A DNA stretch of 64,000 bases, from contig CM046343.1 in the NCBI GenBank assembly GCA_025403435.1, positions 29,061,742 to 29,125,741 on the forward strand, read 5' to 3'. Of this stretch, positions 1-12,981 are shown piece by piece. Each line of letters begins with the position of its first letter. The first letter of the stretch is position 1. Both the position numbers and the translations under genes were made by a program. The DNA comes from Artocarpus heterophyllus. Its lineage: Eukaryota; Streptophyta; Magnoliopsida; Rosales; Moraceae. Under the pieces are notes generated by a model. That model was not told where the DNA came from, made no database searches, and saw only the letters and a list, made by a program, of their open reading frames with translations.

Positions 1-1081
1 TCATGTCAAACTTTTGAGGCTGCTGTATCTCCCCGTACACTCAGTTGTGGAGTCCTTGAACTCAGTTAAGTCTGCCATAGGTGTTCTCGAGTTAGCAGTT
101 GCCTTCCAATGTGAAGAGATCGTGCAGTGCTGTGTCCAATACCTGGAGGCTATTCCTTGGGAGGACCAAGAAGAGGAAGACATTTTAAAAGCAGTCTCTA
201 AACTTGGGCCAGTAGCCATGCCCATATTAGCCAGGATTCAACCCGTGGACTTTGCCGCCACGAAAAACGTCTTTGCCTCAGCAGTTCGATTAGCCATGTC
301 CATCAATAGACCTTGTCCTCCATTTGGTGATGAGCTCAAATTTTCGGCTCAAGAGCAGGTCGAATTCATGCTAGGGGAAGACGAGGACTTACCGTTAGTC
401 ACGGCAGATGATGAAGTTATATCATTGGTAAGAACGGGTCTTTTGAAGATATGCAAATTGTTTGAACAAGAATTGTCTTCCCTGCTTTCGGTGCCTAATC
501 TTGCGTCCGAGACAGCAGAGGCAAAAATATTGCATAGTTTGTCTGATCTTGAATGGATGTGTAACATACTTCCAAAGATGGATTTAATGAAAGATTTTGT
601 TTCCAACTGGGCTGATATCTCCCCCAATGTCTTGAGCATTGTTGAGGATCAGAAACTCGATTTTCTCATGTGGGGTATGAAAACTAAGCTAATAGAAGTT
701 ACTGCTAAAGTCCTGGATGCAGTTGGCTATGGAAGCGTGATTCTTCCTGCGCCGTGTCGAGTGACGTTGCTAAAGACATGGCTTCCTTACATAAGGAAAA
801 TCAAACCCCTTTTGGATTCAAAGGGCAATGAGGAGATTGGCTTTCCTCACAAGATGGATGAGGATCTCTGCCAAAACATTGAAGGGGCTATCGTTTCATT
901 GATTCTGTCATTGCCATCAAATGATCAAGCCGATATCTTGGCAGATTGGATGACGGCAGATCAAGTTCGTTATCCCGACTTGAGTGAGGCTTTTGAGGTG
1001 TGGTGTTACAGAACCAAGTCTGCAAAGAGGAGATTGATGAAGGGCTTAAACAAAGTTGGCAATGCCACCATTAGCCTGTAA
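1..1081 (+). CDS. BTB/POZ domain-containing protein, C-terminal part (5' end outside window)
   Basis: An open frame runs from the left edge (codons begin at base 2) to TAA at 1079-1081, giving about 359 residues without an intron. The visible part starts with a helical stretch and the segment YLEAIPWEDQEEEDIL, followed by a long alpha-helical region ending in an EVWCYRTKSAKRRL-like tail. I recognise this as the region C-terminal to the BTB domain in plant BTB/POZ proteins of the At3g50780/At1g63850 type, which are thought to serve as substrate adaptors for CUL3 ubiquitin ligases. The BTB fold itself would lie upstream, so the N-terminus, start codon and any earlier intron cannot be seen. No frameshift is visible. 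The family assignment comes from recall of the motif and is fairly secure; the exact orthologue is not. The next gene is 3.6 kb downstream on the same strand and unrelated. Confidence 0.8.
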   Translation, partial: HVKLLRLLYLPVHSVVESLNSVKSAIGVLELAVAFQCEEIVQCCVQYLEAIPWEDQEEEDILKAVSKLGPVAMPILARIQPVDFAATKNVFASAVRLAMSINRPCPPFGDELKFSAQEQVEFMLGEDEDLPLVTADDEVISLVRTGLLKICKLFEQELSSLLSVPNLASETAEAKILHSLSDLEWMCNILPKMDLMKDFVSNWADISPNVLSIVEDQKLDFLMWGMKTKLIEVTAKVLDAVGYGSVILPAPCRVTLLKTWLPYIRKIKPLLDSKGNEEIGFPHKMDEDLCQNIEGAIVSLILSLPSNDQADILADWMTADQVRYPDLSEAFEVWCYRTKSAKRRLMKGLNKVGNATISL

Positions 1082-2791
1082 AACGATTTCTGCTCTTTTA
1101 AGCTGCTGTACCATTGTTTCATTAGAATGCAAAGGATGGTATTTTTTTGTTCAGTTTATTTGTCCTGATTATAATCAAGCTCCCACAGATTTTTTCTCTT
1201 GCTTCTTGTTCCATGTGGAGAAAATATCATTAGATCATTTTTCTGGTTATTTATTTATTTATTTTAAAAAAGGAGCAATGATTAGTAAATTAAATAGGAG
1301 TATGTTTGAAGGTTTTGCCGGATTGGTGGATACTTCTACCAAACAAACTTTGAATTATAAACTCGAATTAGAGCAGGTGTTGGTGGTGGGGCATGGCCAT
1401 CATTGTTTTTCATTCTTCTTTTGTCTTCAACCCACCGACCAGTTGAAAAACAAATGGCACTAAATACCTTTTTAAATTTCTATAAACAAGTATGTGTTTG
1501 TGGCTTTTTTTTAAAAAAAATTATATTGAGATATAAACAACTCTGTTTTCAACGAGAAAATAGAAAAAATATTCTTTGTGTTTTAGCTAAATACAACATT
1601 TATTTTTGGGGTTTTTTTTTTTAAATTCAAAAAGTATCTCTTGTATTTTTAAACCATCCAAAAACAATCATTTTTTTTAAAATCATTTTTTTAACTTTTA
1701 ATGAAATACATCATTTAAAAAGACAAAAATACTGTTAGAAATCAAAGATGAAGATCTTAGTAAAACTACAACCAAACGCCTAATATTTAGAGAGTGAAAA
1801 AGTAAAATCAACTTGTAATCAATTTTATATTAGCCAATAACTTTTGATATATACTTGTGATATTGAAATCCTATTTCGAAATATATTTCGTATTGCAAAG
1901 TAAAACCAACTTGTTAGAAATATCCAATAAAACTAATATAGCCAAATAATACTAAGTTTTCATTCTTTTTTTTTTTTAAAGTTTGACTTTCTTCTTCAAA
2001 TGAAAAAGAAAAAATTACATCATTCAAAAAAAATTTAAATAGGTGTTCAAAATTTCATTCATGTTGATGGTGAATCCAAAATGAGGGTTTAGAAGCTACC
2101 ATGACCTAACACATATCTTGGATTGTGTTCGTATTTCAAGGACAGATTGGTTATTTAAAACAAATAAAGTAGAAAATATAAAAAGAACAGATGATTTTTA
2201 TATAATTTGAAAAACATAAAAAATACTTTTGTATTTCAAAAACTCAAAAATAAATATTGTATTTAACTAAAACTTAAAGGATACTTTTGTATTTTCTCGG
2301 TTTCAAGTGATTACACAATTTCAAATAAATCGGTGCTTTTTTTTTTAAATAAATAATTAAATAAATTGTGATTGGGTCCGAGAACGTTGTAATCGATCAT
2401 GAGATCGTAAGTAACATAAAGAAAAACCAAAAAAAAAAAAAAAGAAGGGTAGTCTAATTGGCCCATATCCTACTGGGGTACATGGTTCTTGTTGGTTTTT
2501 TTTTTTTGGTGAAACCCTCCAATATCCGGACTCATTATGAATGGCACGAACTCTTAAGGGCCCCTTAATGTTTGAGTCATTTAGTCCGACTAATCCGGAG
2601 TCGACCTATATGAGCTTGAGCATTACCATTAAAACTCATCTTATATTACTTGTGGTGTTCCATAATAGTACTACATTATTAAGTTTTCTTACGTGTTATT
2701 GATTAAGGTTCACTTGATTCATATTTTAATGTTAATAAGAATTATAAAGATTGGATGCAAATTACATCAATGAAAATTTCCCTTTTACGTA

Positions 2792-2905
2792 GTTAAAACC
2801 ACAAACTATAGTTCCAACTAACTTTTATAACCGGATTTTTTCTCACAAAATTGAATTAAAAAGTTGGTTAGAACTATAATTTATAGTTCCAACTACCTTA
2901 TTGAA
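2792..2905. repeat. MITE-like inverted repeat
   Basis: Two arms about 40 bp apart are inverted copies of each other. The left arm contains AACTATAGTTCCAACTAAC and the right arm GTTGGTTAGAACTATAATTT, followed by a second copy of TATAGTTCCAACTAC. It resembles the loosely conserved MITE family with TAGTT/AACTA arms found many times in this window (for example 56300-56460). There is no coding content. Confidence 0.45.
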
Positions 2906-3047
2906 CACTCTAGTTTGTCGATTCATTGTTTGTTATCAAATGTGTGCCACTATATTGAAGAGTGATTTTCCTATTTCAATGTTAAAATTTGGGCATTAAT
3001 ATACTAATTTCTCATCATATTAAAGACACTCTAAATTATCATTTAAC

Positions 3048-3079
<32 letters not shown>

Positions 3080-3647
3080 GTGTTTTAATGCATTTTGTTT
3101 TGAAAAAAATGCTTCAATGCATTACAATAGTAACTGCATTACCAATGCTAATAGTGATAAATTTTTAATTTAGTAATAAAAGTAAAAAATTAAAATCTAC
3201 TTTAGAGAGACATGGAGTTCAAAATCGCCCGAGTTAAAATATATATATATATATACTGCTTTTTTTAGCAAAAAAAAAATTATACTCCTCTTCTTCATTA
3301 TTATCCTGCTTCTTTCTCTCTCTCTCTCTCTCTCTCTCTTTCTTATCATATAAAAGAAAATGGAATGAATAAGTGCTTCAATGCATGCTACAAAGATTAC
3401 TTAACATAAGTAGTAACTTGTCCAAAAAAACAAAAAAAAGAAGTAGTAAATGCTTTACCAGCACCAAATAATAACAATAAACAACAATTAAAATTGCAAT
3501 CATTTTCTTCATTATTATCTTTCCCTTCTCTTAAAAAGAAGAGGCTGGTTTTAATTGGTCAAAACCACAAATTATTTAGGGAAAAAAATGAAAATTCATG
3601 GTAGGTGTAATTTCTTAAAAATATACTCTATTAATAGTCAACGTAGT

Positions 3648-3850
3648 TGGAACCAGGAGCGAAGCCATAAAATTCAGTCAGTAAGGGCCAAACATTACTA
3701 ACATAATCAAGAAAAATTAAATAAAAAGATATAAAATTTAAGCAGGAGAGGATAAAATTTTAGAGTGCAAAAAATAATTTTTATAAAATTTTATACACAA
3801 TATTAAAAAAAAAATGTTCAAGAGGTGGTTGCATCCCTCTTCCACGTGTG
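3648..3850. repeat. Degenerate small interspersed element, family C copy 1
   Basis: Contains the ordered landmarks GGAGCGAAGCCA, TAAAATTTTAGAG, ATAAAATTTTATACA and a terminal CCCTCTTCCACGTG-like segment. The same order recurs at 3990-4210 and, reversed, at 41535-41765 and 58128-58333. Such elements in plants typically begin with a CAGGGGCGGAGC-like terminus. There is no ORF; the copies are diverged. Confidence 0.45.
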
Positions 3851-3989
3851 GCAACGTCTCTTATTAAAACTAAGAACTTGGAATTATTATAGTATATGAA
3901 AGTATTATATTTTATTAATTGAAACTTTAATTTTTTTTAATTATAATGCAATTTTAACCACCAATAATTTTATAGTGCTTGAAAACATA

Positions 3990-4210
3990 GTTAGAATCCA
4001 CAGCATAACTAATAAAATTTAGTCGGCAAAAGCGAAACGTATACTAATATCATCATGAAAAAATAAATAAATAATATAAAATATAAATAAATAATATAAA
4101 ATTTTAAAGGAGGTGGAAAAAATTTTAGAGGACACCGAGAAGTATTTTTTTATAGAATTGTATACAAAATATTGAAAGAATTTAAGAAGTGGCCGCCGAT
4201 CCTTGTTTTT
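3990..4210. repeat. Degenerate small interspersed element, family C copy 2
   Basis: Same orientation and same succession of landmarks as the copy at 3648-3850: AAAATTTAGTCGGCAAAAGCG, a TATAAAATTTTA stretch, ATTTTAGAGGACACC, then GTATACAAAATATTGAAAG, ending at GTGGCCGCCGATCC. The two copies form a loose direct pair 340 bp apart just upstream of the ORMDL promoter. Confidence 0.4.
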
Positions 4211-4420
4211 GTATGATTTTATCAGTAGTTGGAACTAAATTATTATTGCATATTAATATGTAAGAGTGATCTTTTTTTTTTTAATTTTATTGTAATTTTG
4301 ACCATCCAGATTATTGGATCTATTGGTTGACCAACCACCGTCGATTCTCTTGTCCATTAAATCATCACCGATCACCGTCTCGACGACAAATCTCCGGACG
4401 TAGAAATTCCCTTCTTCTCC

Positions 4421-4423
<3 letters not shown>

Positions 4424-4455
<32 letters not shown>

Positions 4456-4679
4456 CTCTGAAGAAAAACTCTTATAAAAAGGGTTTCCAACAGAATAAAA
4501 AACCCGCGTTTTCCCATTTTTCCCAATTCTTTCTCTCTCTTCTTCTCCTCTTTCACCGTCTCTGCAACTCTCTTGATTTCAGATAATCAATCGAAGAAGA
4601 AGCTTTGATTCGGAATCAATCAATCAATCGAGTCCTCAATTGACATAAACAGAAGTAGAAGAAGAAGACGACGACGACG
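4424..4679 (+). promoter_or_regulatory. Core promoter and 5' UTR of the ORMDL gene
   Basis: A CT microsatellite at about 4424-4453 is followed by a TATA-box-like TATAAAAA at 4473-4480. A transcription start would then lie near 4505, giving a pyrimidine-rich leader of about 175 nt before the ATG at 4680. TATA placement is visible in the sequence; the start site is inferred. Confidence 0.5.
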
Positions 4680-7157
4680 ATGTACGTAAAGGCTGTTCGT
4701 CCGACGGATCTGAATCGGAACACGGAGTGGTTCACGTACCCAGGGGTTTGGACGACCTACATTCTCATTGTCTTCTTCTCGTGGCTCATCGTCCTCTCCC
4801 TCTTCGGTTGCTCCCCCGGCAAGGCCTGGACCATCGTCCACATCTCCCATTTCCTCGTATGTCCCGCCCTAATTTGAGACTTTGTCTGATGCGTTTCTTG
4901 CTTCGCAAATTTTGATGAATTTGTTCTGATTTCGCCTTGATAGTTTCCAAGATTCATTCTTTCGATTCGTTAGAGTATGTTTCCATGTGTATTTAGGGAT
5001 TTTGGGGAATTTGAATCGAGTTTCTTGGGATATAATTAAGATAATGAACACCGTGGAGAAGCAATAACGGTGGTTTTAGTTAGCCTTTGTACTTTAGCTT
5101 CTTTAGGTGAATTATGGTCTCCTTCGGATTCAATTGAAATTGCAAACGGAGATTTAGTTAGTTTGTGAAATGCAAATACTTAATGCTGTGAAATATGAAA
5201 AGTTTAATTGTTTTCGATTGGACATCCGTAGATAATTATGTGTGGCTTTCGAACGACTTGAATCATCAAGGCTTGAGTTTCTATGTTTGTATGTTTCTCA
5301 TGTAATTGACGATTTTTTCTGTTTTAGATCAAATTTTCATTGTTCTTGGATTTTGGAGAAAAAAAGAGAGCTGTCTGTTTGTGATAAGCCTGTAGTGTAG
5401 TTATTCTCATGGTTTGTGTTTTTGAAAATTAAATAGGCGTTAGCTCTGCAAATCCCGTGTTGACAGATAGTGTGGTTGATCTCTTTCTTTTTCTTTTTGT
5501 TCTTTCCTTCAGGTTACATACCACTTCTTTCATTGGAAAAAAGGGACCCCGTTTGCCGATGATCAGGGCATCTACAATGGGTTGACTTGGTGGGAACAGA
5601 TAGACAATGGCAAGCAACTCACTCGGAACAGAAAGTTTCTCACCGTTGTACCTGTTGTGCTGTAAGTACTTCAGATTCCCTCCATAGGTCTTTCACTTTG
5701 GATTTTGAGACAAGGCACCGGCATAAACTATATTTGGTTATCATGACATAGTTACGTATATGCTATTGAAAAAGATGTAGAATGATGAACTGCTTTTGTC
5801 GTCTCTATGATTTGCTAAATTGCCTTTATTATGCTTATAAGAATTCATTTTCCTGTTTGCTCACTTCGCTTCAGAGTGAGACTATGGTTTTAGGTTTGTT
5901 TATTTCCGGTTTTGATTGATCACTACTAGGCACATTGTGCATGGTGCATGCACAAACCTGCCTTGTCAACATTTTCTTGTTTAATCAAATAGCTTAGCTA
6001 TATTACACGATAGAGATAGGTGGAGATAGCCTTTTGGATTGGTATGACCTCTCAGTTGAATGTGGTTATATTGCAATTTTTTTGTTTTGCTTTCAATTCC
6101 CAATTCTTAGATGCAGAAGTAGTTTATGACTATAAAGATAAAGTTACAATTCCGACACCATGCTTATTTCCAGATAAATTTTAAGGAAAACTGTTATTTC
6201 TAGATAAAATTAAACTTGTCAAAGCGATACATAAGTTATTCATATTTTCAGTTTCCAAAAGTGAGACTAAATTCTTCAAAAAACAGGATAAGTTGTGTAT
6301 GATTTGCCGCAACAAAAGGGGTGCAGAGCGTTAGAGTGGTGCCAAGAAAGTGAAGTTCTTTCTTCCACCTACTGTTTTAGAATTTTCCCCCTTATCATGG
6401 GGGGAGTGGGGAAGAAGGCATCATAAATGTGTGCTGATCCGGCACTTTGGAGTATAGATAAAGATTACTACCTACTCAGAATCCCGTATTTTGTGTTAGC
6501 ATCATCATTAGCTTTTGTTTTGGGAATACGGATCTTCTTTTTTCTTTCCTCCGATGATTTGGGAAACAGGCTTTTATAGCTAAGCTGAAGTGAACTCTTT
6601 TCTGTTGGCAAACTGTGGTTCTTTGTTCTCTATCCTGTGTCCAGTATTTGAACTGATATCCCTATTGACGTGTCTTGTACAAGGCTCCCAGGAATTGTGT
6701 GCTATGACAAATTTCTTACAAATATTGGAGCAGTTGATTTTCGGTTTCTTTTATTCTTCTCATTCTCATGCGATGATTGCCTTAACCAGCGTATATGAGA
6801 GGACGCTTAACTTGAAATGAAAACTCCTATCTATTTATATACTTGCCTCTCATATTTTGTTTTCCTGTGACCTTGTTTTCTGATGTAATTTGACATGCAA
6901 AACGGCCCATTGAATATATAATGATTTCTTCTTCTTTCTCTGTTGTTCTTGTGTTTGTTTTAGTTTTATTTGGATAGATGTTCCATCCAAATACCTAAAG
7001 CCTCCTTTGTTTTTCTAGGTACTTGATAGCCTCGCACACAACGGATTATGAAAACCCGATGCTCTTCTTCAATACACTGGCAGTTTTCATTTTGGTGGTC
7101 GCAAAGTTCCCAAACATGCACAAGGTTCGGATATTTGGAATCAATGCCGATAATTGA
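4680..7157 (+). CDS. ORM1: ORMDL family protein (ORM1-like), three exons
   Basis: ER membrane protein that binds serine palmitoyltransferase and restrains sphingoid base synthesis. Exons are 4680-4856, 5513-5661 and 7019-7157, all with GT-AG introns (donors GTATGT and GTAAGT). Joined they give 154 residues, the usual length of plant ORMDL proteins. The N-terminus MYVKAV and the conserved DLNRNTEWFTYPGVW segment identify the family. Hydrophobic segments lie at about residues 25-45 and 105-135, with the conserved FFHWKKGTPF and NGLTWWEQID motifs between them in exon 2. The protein ends in the conserved RIFGINADN, then TGA. The second codon boundary is split across intron 2 (CT|G). Intron 2 is 1.36 kb and has no ORF of note. 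Orthologue identity is very secure; which numbered paralogue (ORM1 or ORM2) is not. Confidence 0.96.
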
Positions 7158-7525
7158 TCAGTTACGAAACAAATACAAGCTTGGATCACTCGGGTTTATT
7201 GGTCTAATCATTTTTGGCTTTCCAATTTGATGGTAAAAAATTCCCTTTAGCGATGTTGAGACTTGGAAGGCGTATCATGTCTCTTAATGAAACTAGATTT
7301 TTTAGTAGTAGCTGTAACTGTAAGTCACATAACTTGGGGGGCAACATTTTTATTGTATTTTCTGGTTATACGAGCTAATCTCGGTGAATTTCATTACTCA
7401 TTCATTGTTATCAAGTTTTACGTAAAAGAACGCCTCATTTTCTCTCCAGAGTTGTGTATGTAGTCTCAAATGTCTGGCGGTCTTTTTTTCTTTTGTTTTT
7501 GTTTTTGTTTTTGTTTTTTTGTTTT

Positions 7526-7560
<35 letters not shown>

Positions 7561-10500
7561 CGGTAATGATGTCACAAAGAGAAGTGAAGCAAACTGTGAT
7601 TGAAGTTGAACCTCCATTATTCAATCTGATTTGTAGGGTGCCTTGGGCCAGGACAGGTGATTTTTTTTCTTTATTTTTTCTTTTTGTGTTTTTTAAGTTG
7701 TTCTGACTCTGCAAAACCTACTCAAAACCAATGCCTTATTTGATTTTTGGATTGCTATTTCAACACTTGAAACAATAAGTCCATGTGATTTGTTAGGTCG
7801 CCAACTTGGGTCTCTAGTTGTGGAATAGACAAAGTTTCCTCTTATTTTAGGTTATTTTAACATGTCAAAAAAACGTGCTGTATGTTTTTTATAGCCTATT
7901 TTTTGGATTCTTCATGATATAAATTTGTCCACTATTTTTTCTAGGTTAGTGATCTATTTTGATTGAAAAATATCTTTAAATTCTCATATTGTCGTTACTG
8001 ATATGAAAACCTTTTTTATAAAATTCTATACCTTAAATATTAAAAAATTATACCCTATATTTCATACTGTTACACATTTTCCTATCTTTAAATTTTGAAT
8101 TTATGCTACATTTTTACCTTTTTCTTGATCAATGTAGTTTGACTAAAAAGACGTAAATATTCTTAAAAAAAAAAAAAAAACAAATCAAAGCAATGGGGAT
8201 GGCAAATGGGGCGGGGCGGGGCAGGGTTAGGTATGCTTCTCCCACCTCTACATCTTATTCTTTTTTTGTCTCTCATACCTATCCCTACACCCGCCTAATT
8301 TAATGCAAAGGTGGGGTCAGGGTCAGGGAATCCTTATCAGAAAAGTTATTCACATACCTTACTTGATAACCTATTTAGAATTTTAGAATTATTGCAACAT
8401 TATTAAATTCGAACTAAATTTCATCACGTAAATTATAAAATTTAACAACATAATCACTTATGTCTGATAAAATAAACATTAAACAAAATCCAAACTCTAT
8501 CAATCTAAAAACTAAATTTATAAAATAAACCAAAACATTAAAATACTAAAAGCATGATTCTTTTTCTTTGTATAATCTCTTCATAGCTTTATGCAAACTC
8601 CATTATTTGATCATTCGGAAGCATCATAGTTGATAAAACTTCGATCTCGTGATAACAAATAACAAGAAATTTAAAATTTTAATTAAATTTATTCCAAACT
8701 AAAAAAATCAATAAGCAATAAGCGTAAATAATACTACATTTAACCCATTCTTGTCTATTTTTCGTTAATAGTCTCTTGTTTTTCTTTTTATTATAATTTA
8801 ATATATTCACGTCATTTGCATATATATATAAATATATATAAATACATATATAAAAATATACACACATAATTATATACATGTGTAACAAAAATAAATAATA
8901 TATAATCAGGTCAGAAGCTTCCCACCGTCACCCCGCCCTTGATCCGGGGGTTAATTTTAACTCCTATACCCACCCTCACCCTCACCCTCACCCTCACATA
9001 TAGTATTCTCAAGGACGGGTCCCGTGGGTAAAAGTATCATGCCAACAAAATAAATAGTTAAACAAAAAAAAAAAAAAATCTAACCAACTCTCCCAACCAA
9101 GCATCGCAAACTTCTGACATCCAATGAAAATATGGCCGGAAGTTTCAAAATTTAGGGGAATGTCTGTTTTTGTGTTTTTTCTTCCCTACAATTCTAATTT
9201 GGCCCTTTCTTCTCCGTCAATGTTGCTAACTCCAGCCACTATTGTTCGCTCCTCGCGTGTATCTCGTCAACCAGCTGTTGTTCGTGCAAATATCATTGCC
9301 TGGCGAGGACCAACAATGAGATCTTGTTTTCTTTGACGATCGAGCACAACAAGAATCTAGTGAGAATCTGGCAAGATTTGAGAACTTGTTTAAACTACGA
9401 GGAGGAGATGTTGGAGGCAACTATTATGGTTTTTAATTTCATAGTACTTAATTTAAAGAAGGTTTTTTTGTATCCTAACAATGACGATTTCTTATATCCG
9501 GCCATATCGTTAATTCTAGAAAACTAGGGTCAAATCTTTAAATTGGGTAACCAAACCGGCCATCTATGTAGAAATCCCTTTTCACTATCTGCCCGCTCCG
9601 CAGCGCCCCACCTTAGCAGCTGCCCATTGTCCCTAAAACCGTCTGAGTGTTGCCCTTTTCATCATACCCCATCAACCCACACCGATGGTGGCGACACTGC
9701 ATGAGAGAGGAAAGATGCAGCCACTAATTTGCGGTACCCATCCCCATCTGGTGCCCACCCCACCCTGAGCAACCAAGCCCCTATGTGACCCAAATTTACA
9801 AATGGCAAGGCGATTACACACGTCCTTCAAATATGATTTTTGCTATAGGCTCAATCTCTTTTTTTTTTTTAGAGGTGGGGCGTGGGGTGGCATGTTAAAT
9901 TTTGAATTTTAGCTTTGGTATGTGTTACTTTCTCAATTTTTATTTTTTATTTTTCATTTTTACGTATTTTTATGATAGTTGGTCTTTTTTGTGGTCGAGA
10001 AAGGATAAGGATGAAACATAAATCCAAAATTTAAACCTCTAAATTATTATTTAAATTCGACATTCTTAAAATTTATCCCTAAAATTCATGGTATAGAGAT
10101 ATAAACGAACCCTTTATATAAGTTAATACAGATAGTATAAGAATAAAAAATTTGTTGTTCAAATTCAACATCCCTAAAATTCACGTAATAGAAATATAAA
10201 CAAACCCTTTATAAATTAATAAAGATAGCATGGGAGTTAAAAGGCATTTTTTGGGTCAAGAAAAGGTGCAGATTGAGCACTAATTTACAAGTATGAAAAG
10301 TGTAATTAATGGCCAGGAATCTAAAATACATGGTATACTTTTTCGATGACCCTCAAAATATATGCTATAAAAAATTGTTAAAAAAAAACTATTAAAAAGG
10401 GCAGATCCAAATATGCAACAGGACGTATATATCCATCCAGCTCCTCTGTATCGTTAGGGTACGATTCATCACGTGTAGATATATATCTCCAGTATTAATT

Positions 10501-10872
10501 TTCAAACAAAGAAACCTGCGTATCAAATTCTAACACGTTACCTAGTGGATGCTCATTCTTTTTTTGATTTTTCCAATTTGGAATATATATCATTCGGTAT
10601 GATTTTGTTGTCAATGTTTTTCAAAGTAGTGTGGCTTAAGAGTGCCGACTTTGACTATGTGGCAAACCTAGAGATAATGGTACTTGATTAGATATACACG
10701 TAGGTTGAGCAATTATAATTGTTCTCGCAAGAATATAACATCGTCCTCTCATAAAAGGTGGACCCTATTAGTAGGATTTGTTTGCGTCTTACACCGTAAA
10801 TCCATCACTTTTATAACCCCATAAGCATATACAACATTTTTTCATGTAGAATATTTTACCAGCGAAACCTTG

Positions 10873-10908
<36 letters not shown>

Positions 10909-12981
10909 TCTGGATCAACAAAGAACCTTACAAACAACGATATGTTTCTTTCATTGTTTGCTTGGTCTCTTATTCACTCTATTTGTTTTACTCATTTTGC
11001 ATAAAATGCCTATTGCAAAGGTTGACTTTTTAGAACTTTGCTTTAACTCTTGGTGTTTAAGGAATATGCATAGGCTTTTCTATTAGTATCCTACGAGACC
11101 GTCTTTAACGTAACGCAAAAGTAAAAATCATGAACACGATAGTTATTGAATGTTGAAGTTGTGTAACATAATTTTAATTGACTAAATTTTTTATTCTTAC
11201 AACAATTCAACACCGATAAGTGTTTAAGTTTAAGATGCTCAACATAGTTTTCAGATGATAATTTTTTGATTGATTGATGTTACGTTTAATGATGGTCATA
11301 ACAATGTTATGCTTTTTTTCCTTCTACACATTACCTTTGAAGGACCTCTAAAAGTCATATATATATATATATAGACAGGGGGAAGTTTGTCAACTTGGAC
11401 GGAAAGTGGTGGAGCATAGATGGCTGGATATTCCATGAAGAGAAAGAAAAATCGCAGACAGCCCATAAGATCAGAAAGCAAAGTAGAATTCTAAGAAAGG
11501 ATAATAAATTAAACCGTTAAATTTGGCTTCGAAAAAGACCTCCATGATAGAGGGGTGGTACATCCAAACATATGCTAAAGGTTTATTATGCACGCTAAGT
11601 GGCTTACAGCAAAGAGCCAAGACATGTACACTCAAAAAAACATATACATACATATATACACAAGAATATAATATTTAAAAAAAATATTAGAGGGTCTAGA
11701 TCTGGATGGATGAACTCAGTGGGGTGTATTATTCTTTAGCACACTTGCCAAGGGGAATGTTTGCGGGTCCCACCAAAAGGATCAAAGAAAGGAGAGTTTG
11801 TCAGATCTTTCTCAATCTTTCACTTTGGAAAAGAGGGGGAAGAGAGAGAGAGAGAGAGGTGGGCATTGAAAGCAATGATCATTCAAGGAAATGGGACCTT
11901 GTGAGTGAGTCTTCAAAACTGTTTTGGATTATACAAGTCAGTAGGTGAGCTTTTGGTTGCGGCAGGTTTTTAGTGGCAGCTAGCTCTAATTAACATATAT
12001 ATATAAACGTACGTCTAGTATTTTTTTTTTTTTTTTTGAAGATTTCCTCTATACATTCTTGCAGTAAGAGATCATGTGAAGAGAGAGATATCTAAAGATC
12101 AAGTCTTACCTGGCCAGCTCTTGCGCTCATGATCACTTTTTCTTCATTGGAGCTAATTGGCTGTACAATGGCATAAAAACAATATAATCCCTATATTATA
12201 TGCTCTTGAGTCATGATGATTAGACCATATGTATCGTCATCACCTTAAAATAAAAACCTTTTTGATTACAAAACAGTACAAGAGGGATATGGCAGGATTT
12301 CCAAGCAAACACAAGTTTAATCAATACTATTTAATTCTATTGGTAAAGTAATTAATGAAAATAAGATGTCATTTAATTTCTCCATACAAAGTTTTACATT
12401 ATACTACATTTATTTATTTTTATACCAAAAGCCAACCAATGACACACAATAGGGGGGCTATTCCCTTAGGTCTCTCTCTAGTGACTGATAGAAGAAAATT
12501 ACATATAATAGTAAGAGAGCATCATTCTCTCTTCTCTTCTAGTAATTGTTACCCCAAAAAAAAAAAAAAAAAAATTCCAGGCTCTCATCATGACCTTGAT
12601 CTTAGCCTCTTATCTTCTATCCCTTACAGAGTTTCCTCATCGGAAGTCAGCCTTTTTCTCTTGAAGCCAATCTAAAATAAGCTTCAAAATATCCCACCAT
12701 GCTCAACGACTAAAGAAGATGATCATCATCAAAAGGGTAAATAAGAGAAAGCAATTAAAGAGATTATTAAAAAAAAGGAAAAAAGAAGAAGAAGAAGAAG
12801 AAGAAGAAGAAGAAGAAGAAGCAGCCCATGTATCCTATGATCTGTTAGTTACCGTGAAGAAATCCAACAATATACCCACAATGAGAAATTAATATTAAAA
12901 AAACGCATTAATTAAAAAAAAAAAAAAGAGAAGACCCCAAAATGCTTAATAATTCTCTCTCTCTCTCTCCCTCTCTCTTCT
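7158..12981. other. Intergenic DNA between the ORMDL gene and the Dof gene
   Basis: Begins with the ORMDL 3' UTR. It contains a T-rich low-complexity block at 7477-7556, a GC-flanked repeat at 8193-9045, a moderately GC-rich stretch at 9560-9790 of unknown nature, TA microsatellites around 10879-10907 and 11357-11373, and a GAA run at about 12787-12822. From about 12000 on it is the downstream flank of the Dof gene. I see no supportable gene. Confidence 0.55.
8193..9045. mobile_element. Non-autonomous repeat with GGATGGCAAATGGGGCGGGG terminus
   Basis: Left end reads GGATGGCAAATGGGGCGGGG; the right end, at about 9010-9041, contains a GGGTCCCGTGGGTAAA segment followed by ATCATGCC, a degraded inverse of the left end. 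Between them is AT-rich DNA plus a CCCTCA hexamer run at 8972-8996. This layout is a familiar plant non-autonomous DNA element. There is no coding capacity; the exact ends are approximate. Confidence 0.45.

Larger units (their letters stand above)
1082..4422. other. AT-rich intergenic DNA between the BTB gene and the ORMDL gene
   Basis: Starts with the probable 3' UTR of the BTB gene. The rest is AT-rich, with homopolymers, microsatellites (a TAA run around 3048-3079, TA around 3238-3256, CT around 3311-3340) and three degenerate small mobile elements listed separately. No credible coding region is visible; the short open frames at 1056-1624 are low-complexity and lie in the 3' flank. Confidence 0.6.

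Noticed and set aside
7466..7714. Overlapping frames on both strands over the T-rich block downstream of the ORMDL gene
   Set aside because: Homopolymer translation (Phe or Lys runs) only.
9560..9790. Moderately GC-rich patch as a possible exon
   Set aside because: Stops in all frames and no recognisable motif; probably part of an old repeat.
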